DNA of 64,000 nt from Nitrospira sp. (GTDB lineage Bacteria; Nitrospirota; Nitrospiria; Nitrospirales; Nitrospiraceae). Both the position numbers and the translations under genes were made by a program. This document shows positions 1 to 8,145 of the stretch, in pieces (within the stretch, counting starts at the first letter, position 1; each line of letters starts with the position of its first letter). The DNA lies in contig SWDG01000022.1 in the NCBI GenBank assembly GCA_005116965.1, forward strand, positions 118,768 through 182,767. The letters run 5' to 3'. The notes beneath the pieces were generated by a model. That model worked only from the letters and a program-made list of their open reading frames with translations. It searched no databases and had not been told where the DNA came from.

Positions 1-1317
1 GAAGATTCCAGGAACGAGTTCGAATCGACGACTCAACCGAGTCAGCCAGGTTTCGACTCTCAAGGGCAAGCCACGGCGCCGCTCTTCTCTCTGGTTTCAC
101 CTCAGGTACTGGCCCAGGCGAATGATCAGACGAATGTTCACACGGAAGGCAAGGGGGAATTGCTTGAGGACAATCACGGGGCTGAGGGGGAAACCGAGCC
201 AGGCGACGGGTTTACAAAGTCTCCGCTGATATCGACTATGACTACGAATTCTTCAGTGACAGTATCCGATCTACCAGAAGACCACGCTCATGCCGACCAT
301 GATCTACTGGCCCACGAACCAGATGCTCCGGTGATTCACACCGACGGCGATTCGCACAAGGCTCAAGTCGTCAAGCCGGCTTCCCATATGGTTGCCGATG
401 ATGGCGGACCCGAGACTGCGAATCGTGTTGAAACTCGCCCAGTGCCTGTGGAGTTGCAGTCCGGTCCGGCTCTTCCTCAGCTCGAGGCGATTGTGCGTCA
501 GGCTCCCCCTGCCTCTCTGGGGGTAGGGTTACCGGATGGCAAGCCGGAAAGTACAAAACCTGATTCTGTGCTACGCGATGGGGGCTCATCCGATCGCTCC
601 AATTTAGTTCAGACGAACTGGCATGGGCAATCCCTTCAGGATGCTCAGAATAGTGGAGTGAGGACGCAGTGGGGAGTCCAACAGGGGCAGCGCTTGAGCG
701 TGGATGGGGTCGAGCATTTCAGCGAGCTCTGGAGAGATCAACAGAATCCTCAGCGCGAACAGAGCGAAATCATGCTTCCTCAGGCGACGGTCATTGATCG
801 CCAAGTTTCTAGCGGGTCGGCGACCGAGTCGATGATGGCGGGTGCTCACGGGCGTGTCGTCTCCAGTCCACAGCCTTCTCCTGCTCCCGCTGTTATGAGT
901 CCGGCACCTTTGTTCCTGCCTGCGCAGGATGCAACTGAGTCGTCGGTGCGGTTTATGACGCGATCGGTCGTGTTTGATGTGGCACAGCCTGACCTAGGCC
1001 ACGTGAATATTCGCGTGGCGATGACGAACGATATGGTGCACACCCATTTGTCAGCCGACAGACTTGAGGTGGGGCAATTTCTCGTCAACGGACAAGATCG
1101 CCTGCAAGCCGCGTTTCAAGCAAACGGATTGGACATGGGACAGTTCCGTGTAGACATCGATCGTCAGAGTGCCGGTCGCTCGTTCCAGCAGGACTCTTCT
1201 CAGGAACAAGGACACACCTGGAATCAGAGGCCGGACGAAATGAAGTGGGGGCAGAGTCCAGATCGACAGGATGCCCCCCACAGATCGCTCCATGGCCTCT
1301 TGAATATCGTGGCGTAG
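1..1317 (+). CDS. fliK: Flagellar hook-length control protein FliK, 5' end outside window
   Basis: FliK measures hook length and switches the export gate from hook to filament substrates. The frame is open to base 1 with no stop, so the N-terminus lies upstream and 438 residues are visible. The first 300 or so residues are low-complexity and rich in Q, S, P and D, as in FliK ruler regions. The last 120 residues hold the conserved hook-length domain, recognisable from DLGHVNIRVAMTND and the later VGQFLVNGQDRLQAAF. flgD starts 21 bases after the stop and flgE follows, the usual fliK-flgD-flgE order. Family identity rests mainly on the C-terminal domain and the neighbours. Confidence 0.85.
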   Translation, partial: EDSRNEFESTTQPSQPGFDSQGQATAPLFSLVSPQVLAQANDQTNVHTEGKGELLEDNHGAEGETEPGDGFTKSPLISTMTTNSSVTVSDLPEDHAHADHDLLAHEPDAPVIHTDGDSHKAQVVKPASHMVADDGGPETANRVETRPVPVELQSGPALPQLEAIVRQAPPASLGVGLPDGKPESTKPDSVLRDGGSSDRSNLVQTNWHGQSLQDAQNSGVRTQWGVQQGQRLSVDGVEHFSELWRDQQNPQREQSEIMLPQATVIDRQVSSGSATESMMAGAHGRVVSSPQPSPAPAVMSPAPLFLPAQDATESSVRFMTRSVVFDVAQPDLGHVNIRVAMTNDMVHTHLSADRLEVGQFLVNGQDRLQAAFQANGLDMGQFRVDIDRQSAGRSFQQDSSQEQGHTWNQRPDEMKWGQSPDRQDAPHRSLHGLLNIVA

Positions 1318-1338
1318 ATCGGAAGGGAGATATCAGAG

Positions 1339-1992
1339 ATGATCGATGTATCGACACTCAACTCGGCGGGAACCCCGGAGACATCGAACAAAACTGGACC
1401 TCGACAGTTGGGCCAGGATGACTTTCTCAAATTGCTGATCACGCAACTGAAAAACCAAGATCCCTTAAAACCGACAGACAATGCTGAATTTGTTTCACAG
1501 CTCACGCAATTCAGTCAGTTGGAGCAAACCGCGAAGCAGGCACAGTTGCTTCAGCAGAGCCTCGACGCACAAGCCGCGTCGCTGCAGTACACGCTGCTTC
1601 CGATGATCGGTCGCACCGTCACTGTCGGCCAGTCGCTCGTTCAGCTTGAGAAAGGACCTACTCCTATCGGGTATTCGCTCGACAGCAATGCGACGAACGT
1701 TCGCATCAGCATTATGGATCAGCAAGGACAAATCGTGCGGAGTCTAGACTATCGTGATCGATCCGAAGGGCCACAGGTTGCTGAGTGGGATGGGAGGAGC
1801 CAGAATGGGACCCTCATGCCGTCTGGTCTCTACCGCTATCTTGTCACAGCCACGGATCAAGAGGGAAAGCCTGTGAAGGTAGAGGGCCGTGCCTCCCTGA
1901 CAGTCACTGGGGTTCGCATGGAAGAGGGGCAAGCTAAACTTCTTGCCGGTGATTTGGCTATTGATCCATCATCGATCATCGAGCTGCGATAA
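1339..1992 (+). CDS. flgD: Hook-capping scaffold protein FlgD
   Basis: FlgD forms the temporary cap under which hook subunits assemble outside the cell. The 217-residue length is typical. The N-terminal signature is clear: LGQDDFLKLLITQLKNQDPL followed by a short linker and EFVSQLTQFSQLEQ. Residues 80-215 form the FlgD Ig/tudor-like region, with a WDGRSQNG turn and PSGLYRYLVTATD. An AAGGGAG-type Shine-Dalgarno precedes the ATG. It lies between fliK and flgE and is very probably cotranscribed with both. Confidence 0.95.
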   Translation: MIDVSTLNSAGTPETSNKTGPRQLGQDDFLKLLITQLKNQDPLKPTDNAEFVSQLTQFSQLEQTAKQAQLLQQSLDAQAASLQYTLLPMIGRTVTVGQSLVQLEKGPTPIGYSLDSNATNVRISIMDQQGQIVRSLDYRDRSEGPQVAEWDGRSQNGTLMPSGLYRYLVTATDQEGKPVKVEGRASLTVTGVRMEEGQAKLLAGDLAIDPSSIIELR

Positions 1993-2015
1993 CAAGAAAG
2001 AGGAGGGTTATACCG

Positions 2016-3374
2016 ATGGGAATTCTGTCGTCGCTTTTTACGGGCGTCAGCGGGTTGAACGCAAACGGAAATGCGTTGTCAGTGGTGGGGAACAATATTG
2101 CGAATCTCAGCACAGTCGGGTTTAAATCCAGCCGCTCTGTGTTTGCCGATTTAATCAGCTCATCGTTGGGAGGCGCGGGTGGCGCGATTCAGACTGGTTT
2201 GGGGGTGGCGCTCAACGGCGTGCAAGGGAACTTCAGCCAAGGGTCGCTCAGTACCACCAGTAACGCGCTGGATTTGGCCATCGACGGTAACGGATTCTTT
2301 GTCCTCAGGGATCCAGCCGGCGCGGCATTCTATTCTCGAGCCGGACAGTTTCATCTGGATGCGCAGAACCGCATCGTCGACCCCAGCGGATTCTTCCTCC
2401 AGGGCTATCAGGTCAATACCAGCGGTCTCATTACCGCCAGCATCGGTGGAGTCACGCTCCCTACCACAACGGCTCCGCCTAACCCGACCAGCACCGTCGA
2501 TATCGGCGCCAATCTCAATTCACAATCAACGACTGGTACTTTCTCGCTCGCAGATCCGGCCGGAACAGCTCAGTTTTCAACATCGCTCACCGCCTATGAT
2601 TCTGTCGGCAACACCCATCTCCTGACCACATATTTTACGAAGACCGCGGCGAATACCTGGACCTATAACGTCCTAGGCAGTTCGAACGAGGTCGTCACCG
2701 GCAATTACCATTCATCGAATGTGAATGCTTCCCTGGGGCTTGTGCGGTTGGCATCCGGTTCTCTGACGTTCACGACATCCGGTGCACTTGATACGGAGAG
2801 CGTGGTGACAAGCTATGATAGCGGCACTGCCGGAGGAACCGCTGGGGGCACGGTTGGGCAATCTCAAATCGATTTTGTCGGCGCGACTGCGGATCAGGCC
2901 GTTGCCTTCAATTTCGGCACAAGTGTGACGACTGATGGAGGGACCGGACTAAACCTCACCACCCAATTCGGCGCGGCTTCAGGGTTGGTTCAGCAAGCCC
3001 AAAATGGGTTTGGTGCCGGAGCGCTCCAGACCTTCAGCGTAGAGACCAACGGGATGGTCAATGGCCGATTCTCCAACGGGCAGGTTCGTCCCTTGGCTCA
3101 GCTGGCGTTGGCACGGTTTCCGGATCCGTTGGGGCTCGTGCGAACCGGAAAGAATACTTTTGCCGAGTCGGGCACGTCTGGGCAACCGTTGGTTGGAGCT
3201 GCCACATCGGCAGGCCTTGGGCGAATCCTGGCCAACACACTTGAGCTGTCCAATGTCGACCTCGGTGAAAGTTTTATCGATATGATCGCAGCGCAACGAG
3301 GGTTCCAGGCGAACTCACGCGTGATCACTACATCCGACGAAATATTACAAGAATTGGTCAATCTGAAACGGTAG
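2016..3374 (+). CDS. flgE: Flagellar hook protein FlgE
   Basis: FlgE is the structural subunit of the hook, the universal joint outside the outer membrane. The 452-residue protein has the rod/hook N-terminal motif NNIANLSTVGFKSSR, a FlgE/F/G-type core (LDLAIDGNGFFVLRDP) and the C-terminal helix SNVDLGESFIDMIAAQRGFQ. The centre is longer and rich in S, T and G, as expected for the surface D2 domain. The start is well supported by AGGAGGG eight bases upstream. A strong hairpin follows the stop, so fliK-flgD-flgE probably ends here as a transcription unit. Confidence 0.96.
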   Translation: MGILSSLFTGVSGLNANGNALSVVGNNIANLSTVGFKSSRSVFADLISSSLGGAGGAIQTGLGVALNGVQGNFSQGSLSTTSNALDLAIDGNGFFVLRDPAGAAFYSRAGQFHLDAQNRIVDPSGFFLQGYQVNTSGLITASIGGVTLPTTTAPPNPTSTVDIGANLNSQSTTGTFSLADPAGTAQFSTSLTAYDSVGNTHLLTTYFTKTAANTWTYNVLGSSNEVVTGNYHSSNVNASLGLVRLASGSLTFTTSGALDTESVVTSYDSGTAGGTAGGTVGQSQIDFVGATADQAVAFNFGTSVTTDGGTGLNLTTQFGAASGLVQQAQNGFGAGALQTFSVETNGMVNGRFSNGQVRPLAQLALARFPDPLGLVRTGKNTFAESGTSGQPLVGAATSAGLGRILANTLELSNVDLGESFIDMIAAQRGFQANSRVITTSDEILQELVNLKR

Positions 3375-3393
3375 ATGTATTCTTTCTTGGTGG

Positions 3394-3420
3394 GGCTGGG
3401 AGTGATCGTCACTCCCGGCC
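3394..3420 (+). terminator. Hairpin after flgE, probable transcript end
   Basis: A 12-bp stem (GGCTGGGAGTGA paired with TCACTCCCGGCC, one G-U pair) has a 3-base TCG loop and lies 20 bases after the flgE stop. No run of T follows, so it may act as an mRNA-stabilising or Rho-associated hairpin rather than a classic intrinsic terminator. A new promoter follows before fliL. The rest of the 305-base gap (3375-3679) shows only a small cttgac/gtcaag inverted repeat and no gene. Confidence 0.6.
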
Positions 3421-3624
3421 AGCCTCTCCTTCACTCCGCCCTCTCATCCGGTGTCGGTCTCTACTCTTGGCCATCGTCCTGCACCCTGTCAGCTTCTTGA
3501 CGGTGTCAAGAGGTTGCTTGACAGCGCGCGTGTGCACTCTGTCATGCGTGGTGTATGTCGTATGGAAGCATGCGCCAGATATGATGATTCGTGATTTCTG
3601 CTATCGGTGAGTCGCAACGTGTAG

Positions 3625-3640
3625 TGGCATATGCATTGCA
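3625..3640 (+). promoter_or_regulatory. Sigma-54 promoter for fliL operon
   Basis: TGGCATATGCATTGCA matches the sigma-54 consensus TGGCACG-N4-TTGCA, with exactly ten bases between the GG (-24) and GC (-12) pairs. The predicted start is near 3651, giving a leader of about 29 bases to the fliL ATG. The second sigma-54 site in this window, before flgF, has the same spacing. Confidence 0.8.
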
Positions 3641-3679
3641 GTCTCCGCACCGGGCCAACGAGTCAATCGAGGAGGAGTT

Positions 3680-4231
3680 ATGGCAGATGCAGCCGCAGTT
3701 GACGAAAAAGCTCCCGCAGCGGCCCCCGCTGCGGCGTTCCCCATCAAACTGCTCATTATTGTCTCAGTGATTGCCTTGGTATTCGGGGTGGGTGGGGCAT
3801 TCGTGGCAGTCAAATTCCTGGGAGGAGCCAGTCAAGGGGGTGAACATTCAGAGGATCATAAAGGTGATGCCGAGGCAAAGGTCGAGTCGAAGAGCGAGGC
3901 TGGTGGAAAACATGGTGAGGCTGCTTCGCCCGGTGTCATGTTCGATTTGGATCCCTTCATTGTCAATCTCGCAGACACCCCGGACGTGCGGTATTTGAAG
4001 TTGACCCTCAAGCTCGATGTAGACGGCGAAGCGGTGTCTACTGAACTGTCCACGCGGATTCCTCAGATACGAGATGCGGTTCTGGTCTTGCTCAGCAGCA
4101 AGGACGTCAATGCGGTCAGAACGACGCAGGGAAAATTCCAGCTGCGTGATGAAATTACTCAGCGCATCAACGGGCTTCTGAAAAAGCCAGGAGTCCGATC
4201 GGTCTATTTCACGGAATTTGTCGTTCAGTAA
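3680..4231 (+). CDS. fliL: Flagellar basal-body protein FliL
   Basis: FliL is a single-pass inner-membrane protein that sits next to the stators and supports torque. The 183-residue protein has a short Ala/Pro-rich cytoplasmic start, one membrane segment at about residues 23-45 (KLLIIVSVIALVFGVGGAFV), a charged His/Lys/Glu-rich linker and a periplasmic FliL domain with FDLDPFIVNLAD and RYLKLTLKLDVD. A GGAGGAG Shine-Dalgarno precedes the ATG closely. It is the first gene behind the sigma-54 promoter at 3625, and fliM begins 11 bases after its stop. Confidence 0.95.
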   Translation: MADAAAVDEKAPAAAPAAAFPIKLLIIVSVIALVFGVGGAFVAVKFLGGASQGGEHSEDHKGDAEAKVESKSEAGGKHGEAASPGVMFDLDPFIVNLADTPDVRYLKLTLKLDVDGEAVSTELSTRIPQIRDAVLVLLSSKDVNAVRTTQGKFQLRDEITQRINGLLKKPGVRSVYFTEFVVQ

Positions 4232-4242
4232 CAGCGGATACT

Positions 4243-5217
4243 ATGGAAAAGATTCTCTCCCAGGACGAAATCGATGCGCTGTTAAAGGGCGTCGTCTCCG
4301 GTGAGGTGGACACGGCTCCGAAGGAGGCTGCCGAAGAGGCACCGAGTATCAAGGGATACGATCTATTCAACCAGGAGCGAATCATCCGTGGGCGAATGCC
4401 GACCATGGAGATGATCAACGACCGATTCATTCGCCGCCAATCAGTTGTCTGGACCGGCATGTTTCGACAGGCCATTGATTTTGCTGTCGTCGGGACGCAG
4501 GTGATCAAATTCGGTGAGTTTTTGAAAAAGGTTCCGATGCCCTCATCGTTGAACGTGTTTCATATGGCGCCATTACGGGGTAGCGCACTCTTCGTGATGG
4601 ACGCGTTCCTTGTGTACCTGATCGTGGACTATTTTTTTGGGGGTAAGGGGCAGACCCACGTGAAGCCTGAGGGGCGAGACTTCACGCCCGTCCAACTGCG
4701 GATCATTAAAAAGTTGTTGCTCCAATCGCTTGTCGATCTGGAAAAGGCGTGGCATGCCGTCGTGCCGATCAAGGTGGAGTATATGCGCTCTGAGAGCAAC
4801 CCTCAGTTCGCGATGGTGGTGACCGCATCTGAAATCGTCATCGTTGTCACGTTACAGGTTATTTTGGGAGAAACGGCCAGGGAGCTCTACATCGTCTATC
4901 CCTACAGTATGCTCGAACCGATCAAAGAGAAGCTCTATTCCGGTCTCGTCTCCGATCAGCTCGATCAAAACGGCGAGTGGGGTCAGCGATTCCAAGAGCG
5001 ATTGCACGAGTGTCCACTTCCGATTGCGGTGCGACTGGGGACCGCTACGGTCACGGTGAAAGACGTGATGAATTTTTCGCCGGGCGACGTGATCTTACTC
5101 GACCAGCATCCAGGAGATCCTCTCGACTGCTATATCGAGGGGCACCACAAATTTCAGGGCAGTCCTGGAATTTACAAGGGCAATCACGCGTGCCGCGTGA
5201 CCAAAGTATTGAACTAG
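4243..5217 (+). CDS. fliM: Flagellar motor switch protein FliM
   Basis: FliM is the C-ring switch protein that binds CheY-P and sets rotation direction. At 324 residues it has the family length. It opens with EKILSQDEIDALLKGV, the extreme N-terminal CheY-binding peptide. The CheC-like middle domain follows (ERIIRGRMPTMEMINDRF), then a C-terminal SpoA domain (VRLGTATVTVKDVMNFSPGD). fliN comes next. It supplies the target for the CheY and CheZ encoded at 57-58 kb in the same window. Confidence 0.97.
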   Translation: MEKILSQDEIDALLKGVVSGEVDTAPKEAAEEAPSIKGYDLFNQERIIRGRMPTMEMINDRFIRRQSVVWTGMFRQAIDFAVVGTQVIKFGEFLKKVPMPSSLNVFHMAPLRGSALFVMDAFLVYLIVDYFFGGKGQTHVKPEGRDFTPVQLRIIKKLLLQSLVDLEKAWHAVVPIKVEYMRSESNPQFAMVVTASEIVIVVTLQVILGETARELYIVYPYSMLEPIKEKLYSGLVSDQLDQNGEWGQRFQERLHECPLPIAVRLGTATVTVKDVMNFSPGDVILLDQHPGDPLDCYIEGHHKFQGSPGIYKGNHACRVTKVLN

Positions 5218-5242
5218 TCGTGACACCATCGAGAGAGTGACT

Positions 5243-5611
5243 ATGGCTGAATCAGACTCCGCAACGCATTTCGATTCCCAGACCACCGGGAGCCCATCCC
5301 CGCAGCCGGCTTCGTTTCCGTCTGTCCAAAGCGCGGAGACGGGCGGAACTCCTAAGAATATCGATTTTATTCTGGATATTCCCATGAGCGTCACCGTGTA
5401 TGTCGGATCCACAAAGATGGCCATTCGGGATCTGTTGCAACTCGCTCAAGGCTCCGTCATTGAGCTGGATAAACTCGCAGGCGAGCCGATGGAAGTGATG
5501 GTGAACAACAAGTTGGTGGCGCGCGGTGAAGTCGTGGTCGTCAACGAGAAATTCGGTATTCGCTTGACGGATGTGGTGAGTGCGGCGGAACGCGTGCAAC
5601 ACCTGCGCTGA
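5243..5611 (+). CDS. fliN: Flagellar motor switch protein FliN
   Basis: FliN forms the base of the C-ring with FliM and helps dock export cargo. Residues 1-35 are a variable Ser/Pro/Gln-rich tail. The C-terminal 75 residues are a SpoA domain (ILDIPMSVTVYVGSTKMAIRD, then LAGEPMEVMVNNKLVARGEV). I prefer the ATG at 5243, which has GAGAG seven bases upstream, over the in-frame GTG two codons earlier, which lies directly against that site. The resulting protein has 122 residues, within the FliN range. Confidence 0.95.
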   Translation: MAESDSATHFDSQTTGSPSPQPASFPSVQSAETGGTPKNIDFILDIPMSVTVYVGSTKMAIRDLLQLAQGSVIELDKLAGEPMEVMVNNKLVARGEVVVVNEKFGIRLTDVVSAAERVQHLR

Positions 5612-5630
5612 ATCATCCGAAGGAGAGGCC

Positions 5631-6038
5631 GTGATTGATCTGTGGGAAAGTCTGTTCCGCACCGTCTCAGCCCTGGCCATCGTGCTGGTGTTGATGGGGG
5701 TTGTCGCAGCGACGGTCCGGCGAGTGATGGGGCAACGATTGGGAATTGCCGGTGGGCGTCCGCTCGTACGAGTCTTGGCAAGTGGCTATATCGCTCCGCG
5801 CAAGACCATTTCCGTCGTGTCGGTTGCGGGAGAGTATTTGATTGTGGGGACGACCGCGACCGATCTTGTTCCGCTCGGACGCATCAGCGATTCAGCCGAA
5901 TTGCGGGAATTACTCTCTCTCACCAGCGAGAACGCCTCCACCGAGGCGGCGCCGGCCTCTCAGGAAAGGTTTGCGTCCTGGCTACGGCGTCTCCCGTTCG
6001 GTGCGTTGCATCATAACAAAGGACTTCATGGCCGATAA
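5631..6038 (+). CDS. fliO: Flagellar export protein FliO
   Basis: FliO is a small membrane protein that helps assemble the FliP pore of the type III export gate. The GTG at 5631 has AAGGAGAG four bases upstream and fits better than any earlier start. The 135-residue product has one membrane segment at about residues 12-34 and a cytoplasmic domain with GRPLVRVLASGYIAPRKTIS and GEYLIVGTTATDLVPLG. FliO diverges strongly in sequence, so position between fliN and fliP is part of the evidence. Its end overlaps the fliP start by 11 bases. Confidence 0.88.
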   Translation: MIDLWESLFRTVSALAIVLVLMGVVAATVRRVMGQRLGIAGGRPLVRVLASGYIAPRKTISVVSVAGEYLIVGTTATDLVPLGRISDSAELRELLSLTSENASTEAAPASQERFASWLRRLPFGALHHNKGLHGR

Positions 6039-6795
6039 GCACGAGTCGCACACGCACATATTCTGGGGGATTCTCCTCGGATGGATCATGCTGCTTGTGA
6101 TGCCGCTTTCAGAAGCGGTGGCCGGCGGTCCATCGGTGAGCCTCGACTTTGGCGCAGATGGCCCGAAACAAACCGCAGTGGTGATCCAGATTCTCATTCT
6201 GCTCACGGTGCTCTCCTTGGCACCGGCCTTGTTCATCATGGTGACGTCCTTTACCAGGATCGTGATCGTGTTGGCCTTTCTCCGTCAAGCACTGGGAACG
6301 CAGTCGGTTCCTCCCAATCAAGTGTTGCTGTCGTTGGCACTGTTCCTGACGATGTTCATCATGGCTCCAGTGGGGCAGGCCGTCTACACCAACGCGCTCC
6401 AACCATTGATGGCTGAGCAGATCTCCTATGAAGATGCGTGGAAGAAGGGCATCGAGCCGGTGCGGGGCTTTATGCTGCGTCAGGTAAGGGAAAAGGATCT
6501 CGAACTCTTCATCAAGCTGAGTCACGTGCCAAAACCAGATCGGGTTGAGGACGTGCCAACCCAGGCGATCATACCGGCCTTCATTCTGAGCGAGCTACGG
6601 ATTGCCTTTCAAATTGGATTCTTAATCTATATCCCCTTTCTCATCGTCGATATGGTCGTGGCCAGTATTCTCATGTCTATGGGCATGATGCTTCTTCCAC
6701 CTGTTGTGATCTCGCTGCCGTTCAAGCTGATCTTGTTCGTTTTGGCCGATGGGTGGTACTTGGTCGTGGGGTCAATGGTGCGCAGCTTTCAGTGA
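6028..6795 (+). CDS. fliP: Flagellar export gate protein FliP
   Basis: FliP is the main pore subunit of the flagellar type III export gate. From the ATG at 6028 the protein has 255 residues, a cleavable signal-like segment (residues 9-31) and four later membrane segments. The family signature is clear: ALFIMVTSFTRIVIVLAFLR, LALFLTMFIMAP and AFQIGFLIYIPFLIVDMVVA. An upstream in-frame start would run far into fliO and is not needed. The TGA stop is embedded in a TGAAGCG repeat unit, after which a palindromic repeat separates it from fliQ. Confidence 0.96.
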   Translation: MADKHESHTHIFWGILLGWIMLLVMPLSEAVAGGPSVSLDFGADGPKQTAVVIQILILLTVLSLAPALFIMVTSFTRIVIVLAFLRQALGTQSVPPNQVLLSLALFLTMFIMAPVGQAVYTNALQPLMAEQISYEDAWKKGIEPVRGFMLRQVREKDLELFIKLSHVPKPDRVEDVPTQAIIPAFILSELRIAFQIGFLIYIPFLIVDMVVASILMSMGMMLLPPVVISLPFKLILFVLADGWYLVVGSMVRSFQ

Positions 6796-6796
6796 A

Positions 6797-6860
6797 GCGT
6801 GGATCGTGAAACGTGAAGCGTATTTCCCAATATTCTGACGAACGACGCTTCACGAACGAC
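6797..6860. repeat. CGTGAAGCGT palindromic repeat (family A, copy 1)
   Basis: CGTGAAGCGT at 6812-6821 pairs perfectly with ACGCTTCACG at 6845-6854. Flanking GTGAAAC and GAACGAC units are typical of the other copies at 59.1, 61.7, 62.3 and 62.5 kb. The element fills almost the whole gap between fliP and fliQ, and it begins at the fliP stop codon. Confidence 0.8.
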
Positions 6861-6874
6861 AAGGAACGAAATCT

Positions 6875-7144
6875 ATGACGCCTGAGATGGTAACGGAACT
6901 GGCCAGGCAAGCGTTGGAAACGACGTTATTGGTGTCGTCCCCGATTCTGGGGCTTAGTTTGTTCATCGGCCTGGCCATTAGTGCGCTCCAGGCCATGACG
7001 CAACTGAACGAAGCCACGCTCACCTTTGTTCCGAAAGTGGTGGTCCTGTTTGTGGCGTTGCTGCTCTTTCTCCCCTGGATGCTGAACACCATGACCACGT
7101 ATATGGCCAATCTTCTCATGAATATTCCCAACTATGTGCATTAA
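6875..7144 (+). CDS. fliQ: Flagellar export gate protein FliQ
   Basis: FliQ is a two-helix membrane subunit that wraps the FliP-FliR pore. The 89-residue length and two hydrophobic segments (about 15-37 and 51-73) are characteristic, as is the conserved ISALQAMTQLNEATLTFVPK stretch. It keeps the fliP-fliQ-fliR order even though palindromic repeats lie on both sides of it. A good Shine-Dalgarno is not obvious; CAAGGAACG lies nearby. Confidence 0.95.
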   Translation: MTPEMVTELARQALETTLLVSSPILGLSLFIGLAISALQAMTQLNEATLTFVPKVVVLFVALLLFLPWMLNTMTTYMANLLMNIPNYVH

Positions 7145-7266
7145 CAGGATGTTGAAAAAGTCTTCCAGCTTCGTTCTCGCATCGCTCAAAGGCTCAACGT
7201 ACCGAAGCGTACACCTCGCCTCTTCGCTCGCTGTGGCCTTGCTGGAAGGCCTTTTTGAACATCCTG
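7145..7266. repeat. 122-bp imperfect palindrome between fliQ and fliR (family B)
   Basis: The left arm (7145-7169, starting CAGGATGTTGAAAAAG) is a near-perfect reverse complement of the right arm (7241-7266, ending CCTTTTTGAACATCCTG). The 71-base centre lacks a coding sequence but contains further short complementary blocks. It sits one base after the fliQ stop codon. Structure and location suggest a REP- or MITE-like non-autonomous element; I recall similar elements as abundant in Nitrospira genomes, but could not check here. Confidence 0.85.
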
Positions 7267-7356
7267 CGGGCTATGTGCATCCGGTCTATGACATCCAAGC
7301 TGTGTGGAGTTTCAGATATCAGAATAGTTCTTCAATATCCTGCTAGTACGAGGCGA

Positions 7357-8145
7357 ATGGCGTTGACGCAGACCATCCAGATTCTCCTTCCGGAATTCCA
7401 AGGATTCTTGGTCCTCATTTCCCGTATAGGTGGGCTGTTGGCTGCGTTGCCGGTGTTGAGTGGGCGAACTGTTCCGGCGAAAGTCAAACTGGCCCTCGTT
7501 CTGACGTTGGGAGTGCTGTTGGCTCCCTTAGTCCGACTTCCCGTCGTGCCCTATGATCCTGTCGTCTTGGCCGCCGGACTTGTCAGTGAAATGGTCATTG
7601 GTTTAGCGATCGGGCTGGCCGTACGATTATTTTTCGGTGCGCTCGAACTTGCCGGAGAGCTGATCGGCGTGCAGATGGGGTTCGGCGTGGTCCAACTATT
7701 CGATCCCACGACGGCCGAGCAGACCCCTATCATCGGCCAATACTTCACCCTTCTGGCGACCCTCCTCTTTCTCTCGCTGAACGGACATCTGCTGCTGGTG
7801 GCGACCATTATCTCAAGCTATGAGTCCATTCCAGCGTTCGGCGCGTCCGTCCCTGGTGAAATGGGCGAGGCTATTCTCCGCCTCTCTCAGAACATGTTCA
7901 TCCTGGGATTGAAGTTAGCGGCACCCGTGCTCGTTATCATTTTGCTGATCAATATTCTTCTTGCGTTGTTGGGACGGGCGGTCAGTCAGATCAATGTGTT
8001 TGTTCTAAGTTTTCCGGTCACCATCGCCGGCGGGTTGGCGGTGATGTCGTTGTCCGCGCCGTTTGTGACGGAACTGTTGGTCCGGGAAATCGAGCGACTG
8101 CAATTCACGATTGATGAGCTCCTGAGGGCGTTGGGACATGGCTGA
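7357..8145 (+). CDS. fliR: Flagellar export gate protein FliR
   Basis: FliR completes the FliP5-FliQ4-FliR1 core of the export gate. The ATG at 7357 (with an ACGAGG-type site upstream) gives 262 residues, the usual length. The open frame extends 34 codons further upstream, but that part reads through the end of the family B repeat and is not FliR-like. Six membrane segments are visible, with conserved GRTVPAKVKLALVLTLG and GFGVVQLFDPTT. The end overlaps flhB by eight bases, which suggests translational coupling. Confidence 0.95.
   Translation: MALTQTIQILLPEFQGFLVLISRIGGLLAALPVLSGRTVPAKVKLALVLTLGVLLAPLVRLPVVPYDPVVLAAGLVSEMVIGLAIGLAVRLFFGALELAGELIGVQMGFGVVQLFDPTTAEQTPIIGQYFTLLATLLFLSLNGHLLLVATIISSYESIPAFGASVPGEMGEAILRLSQNMFILGLKLAAPVLVIILLINILLALLGRAVSQINVFVLSFPVTIAGGLAVMSLSAPFVTELLVREIERLQFTIDELLRALGHG

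Noticed and set aside
6011-6038. GCCGATAA at the start of fliP as a sigma-28 promoter
   Set aside because: It lies inside coding sequence and the -35 (TCATA) does not match TCAAG; the bases are explained by the codons for Ala-Asp-Lys.
7255-7356. 34-codon N-terminal extension of fliR
   Set aside because: It reads through the palindrome end and has no FliR similarity; ATG 7357 gives the normal length.
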